A model generated the notes under the pieces. The model worked only from the letters and a program-made list of their open reading frames with translations, was not told the origin of the DNA and did not search any database. The translations under genes and the position numbers were made by a program. DNA of 64,000 nucleotides from Agarivorans sp. TSD2052 (GTDB lineage Bacteria; Pseudomonadota; Gammaproteobacteria; Enterobacterales; Celerinatantimonadaceae): the NCBI RefSeq assembly GCF_023238625.1, contig NZ_CP096670.1, forward strand, positions 3,080,501 to 3,144,500. Direction: 5' to 3'. Shown here piece by piece: positions 17,101 to 24,316 of the stretch (position 1 is the stretch's first letter; each line of letters starts with the position of its first letter).

Positions 17101-17653
17101 TTTTCACTCCTGAGGATTGAATTTTCAGACAAGTTACCGAGCCCATATTAATCGGTAACGACATCACTTGCTCAATATCGAGGTTTTCCACCAGTCCAAT
17201 AATAGTACGAATAACCCCCGCATGAGTGACACAAACCAAGCAGGAATCTAGCGGTAAGTTTTGGCATAGCTGCCAAAACCTGCTGACACGTTGATTAAAC
17301 TCATTGACCGTTTCGCCAAACTCACCAAGTCGATAATCAAGCAGATTGTCAGCCCAAGCTTGCAAGGCTTGTTGGGGCACATCATTCCAACTGCGCCCTT
17401 CCCAAGCGCCAAAATCAAGCTCTTTTAAAGCCCCATTAAATGTCACCTGGTCAACGAGTCCTTCGGCGAGTTGGCTACACCGTTTTAGAGGGCTAGACAG
17501 CACAGTAAAAGGCTTATATGGCGTCAGTTTTATCGATAAACGTTCTATGCAAGCTTGCAACTGGACGGGTTCAGCTACGACATCCAGTTGGCCATAACAG
17601 TGATTGGCTTCAATCAGCGGTGGGCTATGCCGAACCAATAATACTTTAGCCAT
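17081..17653 (-). CDS. cobC: Alpha-ribazole phosphatase-type histidine phosphatase CobC
   Basis: Histidine phosphatase of 190 residues. The RH motif is in VLLVRHSPPL near residues 5-12, with LSSPLKRCSQLAEGL and ELDFGAWEGRSWNDVP in the middle and VTHAGVIRT as the second histidine block. In the cobalamin pathway it removes the phosphate from alpha-ribazole-5'-phosphate or adenosylcobalamin-5'-phosphate. The genomic context (cobT-cobS-cobC) supports that assignment over a phosphoglycerate mutase role. I chose the ATG at 17653; a TTG at 17665 inside the cobS end is an alternative. The start is 2 bases past the cobS stop, consistent with tight coupling. Confidence 0.88.
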   Translation of the reverse strand: MAKVLLVRHSPPLIEANHCYGQLDVVAEPVQLQACIERLSIKLTPYKPFTVLSSPLKRCSQLAEGLVDQVTFNGALKELDFGAWEGRSWNDVPQQALQAWADNLLDYRLGEFGETVNEFNQRVSRFWQLCQNLPLDSCLVCVTHAGVIRTIIGLVENLDIEQVMSLPINMGSVTCLKIQSSGVKIEYQNC

Positions 17654-17655
17654 AC

Positions 17656-18456
17656 TTAGAGCCAAGCCAAGTTAGCAGCAACAGTTATAGATAAGTAAAT
17701 ACCCACTTCGTTTAACTGCTGTTGAGCACCAAGCGTGTCACCGGTATATCCACCTAATTTAAGCTTAAGGTAACGAGCCCATAAAATAGTAATCACTATC
17801 GTGCTCACCAGCGCTACCAGTAAAGCATTAAGCTGAATCATCAACGCGGGCACCACCACCCATACAGAAGCCAATAATACATCTTTTATGGCAAGGTTTT
17901 GCGCCACCGCTTTGGCTTTGCTGGGCTCGCTAGGCTCTCTTATGTAATTAAGCCGCCAAACCAATAATACCGCACTAAAACGACTCAAAGTATGGGCTAA
18001 AAATACCGTAAAGAGTAAGTTAACCGCGCTGAACGACTGGCTTAAGCCTAATAGCGCAGTGAACTTAATGGCCAACATGCAACATAAGCCCAACACGCCA
18101 TAGGTACCTAAACGAGAATCTTTCATGATCATCAAAATTTGCTCGGGGCTATATCCCCCACCAAAGCCATCGCAGCAATCGGCAAAGCCATCTTCATGAA
18201 ATGCGCCTGTGGCCCAACAGCTAATCACCATAGACAATAACACCGCTAAGGGCGCGCCGAAAACAGGCATTAAACCAATAATAACCAGCCCACTGAGTAA
18301 GCCTATAAACCAACCAACTAAGGGAAAATAACGCACACAATGACTTAAGCTTGTCGCACTATATTCCACCCATGCTGGTACTGGAACACGGCTAAAAAAG
18401 CTGAGCGCATTAAAAAATAAATTTAACTCTTGCTTGAGCCTACTGCTCGCTTTCAC
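17656..18456 (-). CDS. cobS: Adenosylcobinamide-GDP ribazoletransferase CobS
   Basis: Integral membrane enzyme that joins activated cobinamide to alpha-ribazole in the last step of cobalamin assembly. The protein of about 266 residues has the family start LNLFFNALSFFSRVPVP, the catalytic-region motif GAFHEDGFADCCDGFGGGY near residues 85-105, MKDSRLGTYG near 115, and GGYTGDTLGAQQQLNE near the end. Six or more hydrophobic segments are visible. I chose GTG at 18456 because AGGAG sits exactly 6 bases upstream; the in-frame ATG at 18477 would put this site inside the gene. The start overlaps cobT by 17 bases. Confidence 0.93.
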   Translation of the reverse strand: MKASSRLKQELNLFFNALSFFSRVPVPAWVEYSATSLSHCVRYFPLVGWFIGLLSGLVIIGLMPVFGAPLAVLLSMVISCWATGAFHEDGFADCCDGFGGGYSPEQILMIMKDSRLGTYGVLGLCCMLAIKFTALLGLSQSFSAVNLLFTVFLAHTLSRFSAVLLVWRLNYIREPSEPSKAKAVAQNLAIKDVLLASVWVVVPALMIQLNALLVALVSTIVITILWARYLKLKLGGYTGDTLGAQQQLNEVGIYLSITVAANLAWL

Positions 18457-19483
18457 GACTGACTCCTGCTGAATCAAACGAAGCCATCTCTTTTAAGAAA
18501 GCGGTGGCCGAACATACTAAGGGATAAGCTAATACCGCCCCACTTCCTTCGCCTAAGCGTAATGATAAATCTAAGAGTGCTTTTACTTCCATGCTCTTTA
18601 ACAAATCCTGATGCGCTTGCTCTGCGCTTTGATGGCAAAACACCATATAATGTTTAGCTAAGGGGTTTATTTGCGAGGCCACTAGCGCAGCCGTTGAGCA
18701 AATAAATCCGTCGACTAATATCACCATTCGCCGATGTGCCGCTTCTAAGAATGCGCCTACCATCGCTGCGATTTCAAACCCACCCACTTTAGCCAGCCAT
18801 TGTAGTGAGTCAAAATCGCCCCGATGTCGCTCTAAGGCTTGTTCTAGCACACGTGTTTTATGCTGTAGACCTTGATCATCTAGACCTGTACCTCGGCCGA
18901 CACACTGCGCCACATCTAGCTTTAAGCACCCCGCCATTAGGGCCGCAGCACTGGCGGTATTGGCAATACCCATCTCACCAAATGCTAATAGATTAGAGCC
19001 ATCTCTAGCGGCCTGAGCCACTCGCTCTACGCCAACATCTATCGCTTGTAAGCATTGGCTTTGAGTCATCGCATCGCCATCTAAAAAGCTGTTACTGCCT
19101 GCAGCAACTTTGCAACACACAACCCCCTCTTCAGAGATTAATTGAGCGACACCTACATCAACAATTTCAAAGGCCAAATTATGCTGGCGACAAAATACAT
19201 TTACCGCTGCCCCGCCAGACACAAAGTTTTCCACCATTTGCGCAGTAACCGCTTGTGGAAAGGCGCTCACCCCCTCCATTGCGATGCCATGGTCAGCCGC
19301 AAATACAATCATCTTAGGTTTACGAATCTCTGGCTCTAAAGTCGCTTGAATTTGGCCAATTTGGCAAGCGAGTGCTTCTAGTTGCCCTAAAGCCCCTTGA
19401 GGCTTAGTTTTACTATCAATTTTATTGTTAAGGGCCTCAGCCAAACCTGAATCTAACGGTTCGATAATAAATTTATGATGCAA
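18440..19483 (-). CDS. cobT: Nicotinate-nucleotide:dimethylbenzimidazole phosphoribosyltransferase CobT
   Basis: Makes alpha-ribazole phosphate from nicotinate mononucleotide and a benzimidazole base, for the lower ligand of cobalamin. About 347 residues. Recognisable blocks are the SKTKPQGALGQLEALA N-terminal region, VFAADHGIAMEGVSAFPQAVT near 65-85, FGEMGIANTASAAALM near 170, and the C-terminal LRLGEGSGAVLAYPL block with the catalytic glutamate. A TTG at 19483 has AGGA 8 bases upstream; another TTG at 19489 is too close to that site. No cobU/cobP gene, needed to activate cobinamide, is in this cluster. First gene of the cob operon. Confidence 0.92.
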   Translation of the reverse strand: MHHKFIIEPLDSGLAEALNNKIDSKTKPQGALGQLEALACQIGQIQATLEPEIRKPKMIVFAADHGIAMEGVSAFPQAVTAQMVENFVSGGAAVNVFCRQHNLAFEIVDVGVAQLISEEGVVCCKVAAGSNSFLDGDAMTQSQCLQAIDVGVERVAQAARDGSNLLAFGEMGIANTASAAALMAGCLKLDVAQCVGRGTGLDDQGLQHKTRVLEQALERHRGDFDSLQWLAKVGGFEIAAMVGAFLEAAHRRMVILVDGFICSTAALVASQINPLAKHYMVFCHQSAEQAHQDLLKSMEVKALLDLSLRLGEGSGAVLAYPLVCSATAFLKEMASFDSAGVSRESEQ

Positions 19484-19626
19484 AATCAACTTCCTAGCGA
19501 CAAAAATATGATGCCACTAGCTTAGCCTGTTTGCTTGGCATAATTAACATAAATATCCTGTTACAAACGTTGAGCTTTCCTATACTGAATAATAGAGCAT
19601 TCATCGGGTAAGATTGGAGAGTATAA

Positions 19627-21108
19627 ATGAGTAGTAATGCCGAACTGTTCATTTTGGATGACGATAACGAACTTGATGTTGATGAACCAGAGTTAGAGCC
19701 ATGGAAAGTCCTCATCGTAGATGATGACAGTGAGATGCATACCGTGACTAAATTGGTTCTAAACAATTTTTCTTATCAACAACGTAAACTCAGTTTTATA
19801 GATGCCTATAACGCCGCAGAAGCCTTTGAATTGCTCAGCAATCACGCTGATGTGGCAATTGCTTTGGTAGATGTGGTAATGGAGAGCGATGACGCAGGCT
19901 TACTGCTTATAGATGATATTCGTCAACGACTAAACAACCATCAAATTCGCCTTATTTTACGCACCGGACAACCCGGCTTAGCCCCTATTCGCGAAGTAAT
20001 TCGCCGTTATGATGTCAGTGACTATAAAAACAAAACTGAGTTAAGTGATGTCAATTTAGATACCTTAATGTGTGCTTCACTGCGTGCCTATCAAGAGATC
20101 TCCGAATTACATTCACAACACAACAAGCTACGCGCGGTGATTAACTCCTCTCATCAAATGGCAACGGGTGAAAATGAACAAATACTGGCTCACACCACCC
20201 TACATGAACTGCGTAAACTAGCCGCCGAGACCGGCACCAAGCCAGCGCTAATTCATGGCCTTGCGATCAGTTCATATAGAGACCGCTTATGCGTATTAGA
20301 TAGCATTGGTAAACTCGATTATCTAAAAGATACCCGTCACTTAAAAGAGTTACCCAATCGTCTTCAGGCGCTAATAAGCCAAGCTCAACAAAGCCAGCAG
20401 CATAGTTACGGCGACACTAACGCGCTGTTTTTTTTAGCCAACCCTCAAAGTGAGCCTTTACTGTTTTACATTGAAGGTTGGCCACACACCACTCCGCCGC
20501 AGTTTGAGCCTTTAGAGTATTATTTACAAAATACCTCGGTACGCTTAGAAAACCGTCACTTACAGAAACAACTCGCCTATGGTCAGTTACAGCTGGTCGA
20601 GATGCTTTATCAAAGTATGATGCAAGCTAAACAACGGCCTTGTGATGAACAGCTGGCAATGCAAAGCTTGTGCGAACAACTGGCGCCATGTCTAGCATTA
20701 ACGGCAGAGCAAATCATCGACTTAAAGGCCTCAGCGTGGTTCTATGACTTAGCAAATGTTGGCTTACCCGATCTACTGCTCAATTGTAATATTCTGAATA
20801 GAGATATATGGCAACGCATCGAAGAACACTGCGGGCTACCAGAAAAATTGCAAGATCCTCATGTTCAGCGTGCCATTGATGCGAGCGTCATCATTGCCAA
20901 TCAATGCCGTGAGCATTGGGATGGCAGTGGCAAACCGCTTGGTTTAGCAGGAGAGAGCATCCATCCCTATGCGCGCATCACGGGTTTAGCAGCATTTGCT
21001 CTGCAGCACCAGCAGCAGCCAGAGCTGGCCGAAAAACTGAAACAGGCTTCTGCGGTTAAATTTGACCCTAAATTAGTTCTGTTTGCTTTACAGGTCCTCG
21101 GCATTTAG
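19627..21108 (+). CDS. Response regulator with DUF3369 and degenerate HD-GYP domain
   Basis: A 493-residue signalling protein. A receiver domain occupies about residues 26-150, with acidic D32 and D33, phospho-acceptor D82 in ALVDVVMES, T113 in LRTGQPG, and lysine K134/K136. A DUF3369 sensor-like region follows (about 170-320). The C-terminal region looks like HD-GYP: LANVGLPDLLL, then REHWDGSGKPLGLAGESIHPYARI near 430-455. However the metal-binding HD pair is replaced (YDLANVG in place of HDIGKIG), and GYP reads GKP, so phosphodiesterase activity against c-di-GMP is unlikely. It probably signals by binding. No histidine kinase is next to it. Divergent from cobT. The first 20 residues are acidic and poorly conserved. 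Confidence 0.85.
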   Translation: MSSNAELFILDDDNELDVDEPELEPWKVLIVDDDSEMHTVTKLVLNNFSYQQRKLSFIDAYNAAEAFELLSNHADVAIALVDVVMESDDAGLLLIDDIRQRLNNHQIRLILRTGQPGLAPIREVIRRYDVSDYKNKTELSDVNLDTLMCASLRAYQEISELHSQHNKLRAVINSSHQMATGENEQILAHTTLHELRKLAAETGTKPALIHGLAISSYRDRLCVLDSIGKLDYLKDTRHLKELPNRLQALISQAQQSQQHSYGDTNALFFLANPQSEPLLFYIEGWPHTTPPQFEPLEYYLQNTSVRLENRHLQKQLAYGQLQLVEMLYQSMMQAKQRPCDEQLAMQSLCEQLAPCLALTAEQIIDLKASAWFYDLANVGLPDLLLNCNILNRDIWQRIEEHCGLPEKLQDPHVQRAIDASVIIANQCREHWDGSGKPLGLAGESIHPYARITGLAAFALQHQQQPELAEKLKQASAVKFDPKLVLFALQVLGI

Positions 21109-21208
21109 CGCGTTAAATCAAGCAATGTGTAAACTGTAACCAATTTTCAGCTGTGTTATTGCTTGCTTCTTGTTACACTTCGCCCTTAGTCAAATTTGAG
21201 GTCTTCCG

Positions 21209-21670
21209 GTGTTACTTTGCCCCTGCGGCAGCGGTAGTGATTATCATCAGTGCTGCCAGCCTTATATTAGTGGATTATCCACGCCAGCTAGCTGTGAGCA
21301 GCTTATGCGCTCTCGTTATACGGCCTTCACTCTTAGTGATGCAAATTATCTTTGGCAGACTCATCACCCCGATTTTCGTCAAGGAACAATGCCAACCGCA
21401 TTTAACCAAGATGACGTCAATCAGTGGGAGAAGCTACAAATTATACTTAGCTGTGACTTTAGCAACGCGCTAGGCGGAATAGTGGAATTTAAAGCCTATT
21501 ACCGCGAAAATGGACAGCTACAAATATTGCACGAGCGCTCTAATTTTATCAAAGCGGATAATTGTTGGTTTTATACCGATGGTGAATTTTCGCCAAAGCC
21601 TTTGGCCCGCAATTCCTCTTGCCCTTGTGGCAGTGGGAAAAAGCTAAAACAGTGCTGTAACAAATCCTAA
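21209..21670 (+). CDS. ychJ: YchJ family protein with two SEC-C motifs
   Basis: A 153-residue protein with a zinc-binding SEC-C motif at each end: CPCGSGSDYHQCC at about residues 4-16, and CPCGSGKKLKQCC in the last 20 residues. The middle holds the YchJ/NTF2-like domain with LMRSRYTAFTLSDANYLWQTHHP. The function of YchJ is not established; the SEC-C motif binds zinc and in SecA contacts SecB and ribosomes. The start codon is GTG at 21209, with GAGG 7 bases upstream, so no ATG is needed. It precedes purU by 28 bases and may be co-transcribed with it. Confidence 0.88.
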   Translation: MLLCPCGSGSDYHQCCQPYISGLSTPASCEQLMRSRYTAFTLSDANYLWQTHHPDFRQGTMPTAFNQDDVNQWEKLQIILSCDFSNALGGIVEFKAYYRENGQLQILHERSNFIKADNCWFYTDGEFSPKPLARNSSCPCGSGKKLKQCCNKS

Positions 21671-21698
21671 CTTTAAAACTGAATAAATCGAAAATACA

Positions 21699-22535
21699 AT
21701 GGAAAGAAAAATCCTTTTAACTGAATGCCCAGATGAAAAAGGCTTGATTTCAAGCATTACTAACATCTGTGCCAAGCACCAACTCAACATTATCAAGAAC
21801 AACGAATTTGTTGATAATGACGCCCGCCGCTTTTTTATGCGCACGGTTTTAGAAGGCTACTTTAACGATAAGACACTACTAGCAGATCTTGATAGTGCCT
21901 TACCACAAGATAGCAGTCGCCGCTTAGAAAGTGCCGGCCGTAAGCGTATTGTCATCATGGTAACCAAAGAAGCGCATTGTTTGGGTGACTTACTGATGAA
22001 GGCTGTATACGGCGATATGGATGTAGAGATTGCCGCTGTCGTAGGCAACTACGACAGCCTGCGCGCGCTAACAGAAAAATTCGACATTCCTTTCCATCAT
22101 ATTAGTCACGTAGACCTTAGCCGTGAACAGCATGAACAACTGGTGATAGAAACCGTTCAGCAATACCAACCAGATTATGTGGTATTGGCTAAATACATGC
22201 GTATTTTAACGCCAACTTTTGTTGAAGCCTTTAACAATAAAATCTTAAACATTCATCATTCATTCCTGCCAGCCTTCATTGGCGCAAAGCCTTACCAGCA
22301 AGCTTATGATCGTGGAGTGAAAATCATTGGGGCCACCGCCCACTTTGTGAATAATGATTTAGATGAAGGCCCTATCGTTGAACAACATGTTATTCATGTT
22401 GACCATAGTTACACGGCAGAAGAAATGGCCAAGGCTGGTCGTGATGTCGAAAAAGCGGTATTAAGTAAAGCTCTACAGCAAGTATTAGATGAAAAAGTAT
22501 TTGTTTACGGCAATCGTACCGTGGTGTTTCGCTAA
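21699..22535 (+). CDS. purU: Formyltetrahydrofolate deformylase PurU
   Basis: Hydrolyses 10-formyltetrahydrofolate to formate and tetrahydrofolate, balancing one-carbon pools and supplying formate for purine synthesis. The length of 278 residues is typical. An N-terminal ACT domain (residues 3-85; ILLTECPDEKGLISSITNIC) senses methionine and glycine in E. coli. The formyltransferase-fold domain carries LNIHHSFLPAFIGAKPY, the HFV(N/T) block and DEGPIVEQHVIHVDH, which contain the conserved Asn, His and Asp. The ribosome-binding site is weak, so translation may depend on ychJ. Its end overlaps the convergent gene downstream by 4 bases. Confidence 0.96.
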   Translation: MERKILLTECPDEKGLISSITNICAKHQLNIIKNNEFVDNDARRFFMRTVLEGYFNDKTLLADLDSALPQDSSRRLESAGRKRIVIMVTKEAHCLGDLLMKAVYGDMDVEIAAVVGNYDSLRALTEKFDIPFHHISHVDLSREQHEQLVIETVQQYQPDYVVLAKYMRILTPTFVEAFNNKILNIHHSFLPAFIGAKPYQQAYDRGVKIIGATAHFVNNDLDEGPIVEQHVIHVDHSYTAEEMAKAGRDVEKAVLSKALQQVLDEKVFVYGNRTVVFR

Positions 22536-23062
22536 TTAAAGTGCTGCACCTTAAGTGGCTTCGAATAATCGAAGTCACTTAGTACGTGATACATATCAGC
22601 GCCTTTCACCTCAACATCGGGTATTGCCTGTAATGGCTTGCTACCCACTCCGTGCTTTAAGCGGGTTAATAGATCGACGTTGTTCATCACTTCTTCAGAG
22701 ATACCGTCTACGCTATCGTCAGCGTAAGCTGCGTAACCATGTAAGGCTTGCTCTAAACGAATAGCTTCAACAGCCCCACTATGTAAATGCTTACTCCAAT
22801 TTGCCTGAATATCAAATTCATCAGCTTGCGCTGCTAATGGACGGTTTGGATGTAATTGAAACTTAGTACGAAGATCCTGTTGAACTTGCTCGTGGGCTTT
22901 TTTCTGTAATGAGAACTGCGCTTGATCGCAAACGTTTGGGCTCAGCATACTTAATAGCAAATGAAAGCGAGCATGTTCACCATGGTTGGTACAACGGTTT
23001 AAACTATCACCTAGCTGTAACTCATCACATAAGCTGTTACTTCTAATTTGCTCAACTAACAT
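22532..23062 (-). CDS. Conserved hypothetical protein, perhaps VC2046/SO_2500 type
   Basis: A soluble 176-residue protein without signal peptide or membrane segments. It is rich in His, Gln and Leu, with a helical, polar composition (GEHARFHLLLSMLSPNVCDQ; RLEQALHGYAAYADDS). The length and the placement beside a tRNA and purU-like genes resemble the VC2046/SO_2500 family of unknown proteins in Vibrio and Shewanella; this is a recollection of the pattern and needs a search to confirm. A GGGGC-type purine run before the ATG is a modest ribosome-binding site. Convergent with purU (4-base overlap). Confidence 0.6.
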   Translation of the reverse strand: MLVEQIRSNSLCDELQLGDSLNRCTNHGEHARFHLLLSMLSPNVCDQAQFSLQKKAHEQVQQDLRTKFQLHPNRPLAAQADEFDIQANWSKHLHSGAVEAIRLEQALHGYAAYADDSVDGISEEVMNNVDLLTRLKHGVGSKPLQAIPDVEVKGADMYHVLSDFDYSKPLKVQHFN

Positions 23063-23186
23063 GCTTGCCCCTTTCTAATCCTAATACCGTTATCGGGTAC
23101 TCGCGGTAAATCTTTAGTAAATACCGAGCAAATGCGCAGATTATAAGCAAACAGTCTACTTAAGGTAAAAATGTCTCTTTTTTTAC

Positions 23187-23214
23187 TTTACAGCCCCACA
23201 AGTTCTGGTAATAT
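23187..23214 (+). promoter_or_regulatory. Promoter of the tRNA-Tyr gene
   Basis: TTTACA at 23187-23192 and TAATAT at 23209-23214 are separated by 16 bases. The start would be near 23221, about 9 bases before the mature tRNA, with a CG-rich discriminator after the -10 as is common for stable-RNA promoters. Confidence 0.65.
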
Positions 23215-23229
23215 CCCGCTCCACAAGTA

Positions 23230-23313
23230 GGAGGGGTTCCCGAGTGGCCAAAGGGAACAGATTGTAAATCTGTCGCGAAAGCTTCGGTGGTTCGAATCCA
23301 CCTCCCTCCACCA
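23230..23313 (+). tRNA. tRNA-Tyr (GTA anticodon)
   Basis: An 84-base class II tRNA. The acceptor stem pairs 23230-23236 with 23303-23309 (last pair G-T). The anticodon stem is 23257-23261 with 23269-23273, and the loop TTGTAAA carries GTA at 23264-23266. A long variable arm follows (bases 23274 to about 23286), then a perfect T arm GGTGG with TTCGAAT loop, discriminator A at 23310 and encoded CCA at 23311-23313. The body closely follows E. coli tRNA-Tyr. Only one copy is present, flanked by its own promoter and terminator. Confidence 0.97.
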
Positions 23314-23320
23314 TATTGTT

Positions 23321-23350
23321 AAAAAAAGACACCTTAGGGTGTCTTTTTTT
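23321..23350 (+). terminator. tRNA-Tyr terminator
   Basis: AAAAAAAGACACC pairs with GGTGTCTTTTTTT around a 4-base loop (23334-23337). The 13-bp stem ends in seven T residues. Confidence 0.92.
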
Positions 23351-23450
23351 ATACCTGCTCGCCCAAGCATCTTAAATAATAATCGCCGTAACTTATCTAA
23401 GCCATCCTCACCAGACCCGTATTCATAGCCTTCACAGGCACAACAAGCAG

Positions 23451-23470
23451 CCTACCCCTTATTGGGTAGG
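23451..23470 (+). repeat. Hairpin ahead of the solute-binding protein gene
   Basis: CCTACCC (23451-23457) and GGGTAGG (23464-23470) form a perfect 7-bp stem, followed by GTGATTTTTC. It may be a weak second terminator for the tRNA transcript or part of the next gene's leader. Confidence 0.4.
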
Positions 23471-23534
23471 GTGATTTTTCTATTATCGATTAATATTAAG
23501 TGTGAGTAATTGAGAAATACCAGCAGGAGAATAC

Positions 23535-24296
23535 ATGAGAAACAGGCTAATAGTATCGCTATTGTTAATCGTCTTTAGTGTCGGAGCCAAAGCAGAAGCT
23601 GAAACGTTCAGTTATTACTCGATTAATTTCACCCCCGCAGCTTATCAAAGTGATGATGGTATAACCGGATACTATGCTGATATCTTACGTCGTGTCGCTG
23701 AAGAGTTAGGCCAAAACCCAATAGATATTAATCTTGTTCCCTACCCGAGAATGGCTCGCATACTCAATAACAACCAAAATGAAGTCATCATCGCCTGCCT
23801 CTTCCCTAGTGCAAACTTCAAACCGCACATCTATCAACCCACGTCTGTCGGAACCTTTGAAACAGCAGTGGTAACCTTGCAAAACTCACCGTTAAACTGG
23901 GATAGCATTATTGATAAAAGAGTGGCTACGGTGCGCGGCGCCAGCAAAGTGTACGGTGAAAAATTTCACGACTTAGTGCTTAATAACAGCATAAAACTTA
24001 TCGCCGTAAAGGATTACTACCAAGGTATACAAATGCTCAAAGCGGGCAGAATAGATGCCTTTGCCGGTAACTTATATGCCACCTTAGTGATGGCAGCAGA
24101 TGAAGATATCGCCTTATCCGAGCCAATGCTTATCAGTGAAAAGCAATCTATGATCACCATTTCTATCGCACCACATATTGAGAATGGCGATCAAATTGTT
24201 GCTCAAGTTAGCGACATCGTTAATAAAATGCGAGACAGCGGCGAACTGCAAGATATTATTGAGAAGTACCTACCTAATGCTGAACAGCAACGTTAA
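23535..24296 (+). CDS. Orphan periplasmic solute-binding protein, SBP_bac_3 family
   Basis: A 253-residue exported protein with a signal peptide (residues 1-20, ending AKAEA). The two-lobe amino-acid-binding fold is indicated by GYYADILRRVAEELG near residue 45, VPYPRMARIL near 75, the KRVATVRGASKVYGEKF segment at the start of lobe two, and MLKAGRIDAFAGNLYA near 170. No permease or ATPase lies next to it, so it may feed a distant transporter or act as a sensor. CAGGAG is a strong ribosome-binding site before the ATG. It is the second solitary SBP in the window (the other is at 13934). Confidence 0.78.
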   Translation: MRNRLIVSLLLIVFSVGAKAEAETFSYYSINFTPAAYQSDDGITGYYADILRRVAEELGQNPIDINLVPYPRMARILNNNQNEVIIACLFPSANFKPHIYQPTSVGTFETAVVTLQNSPLNWDSIIDKRVATVRGASKVYGEKFHDLVLNNSIKLIAVKDYYQGIQMLKAGRIDAFAGNLYATLVMAADEDIALSEPMLISEKQSMITISIAPHIENGDQIVAQVSDIVNKMRDSGELQDIIEKYLPNAEQQR

Positions 24297-24316
24297 ACCG
24301 CTTATTTGTACCTAGC

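Noticed and set aside
19490-19626. Possible cobalamin riboswitch upstream of cobT.
   Set aside because: The gap is too short, and the conserved B12-box pattern is not visible on either strand.
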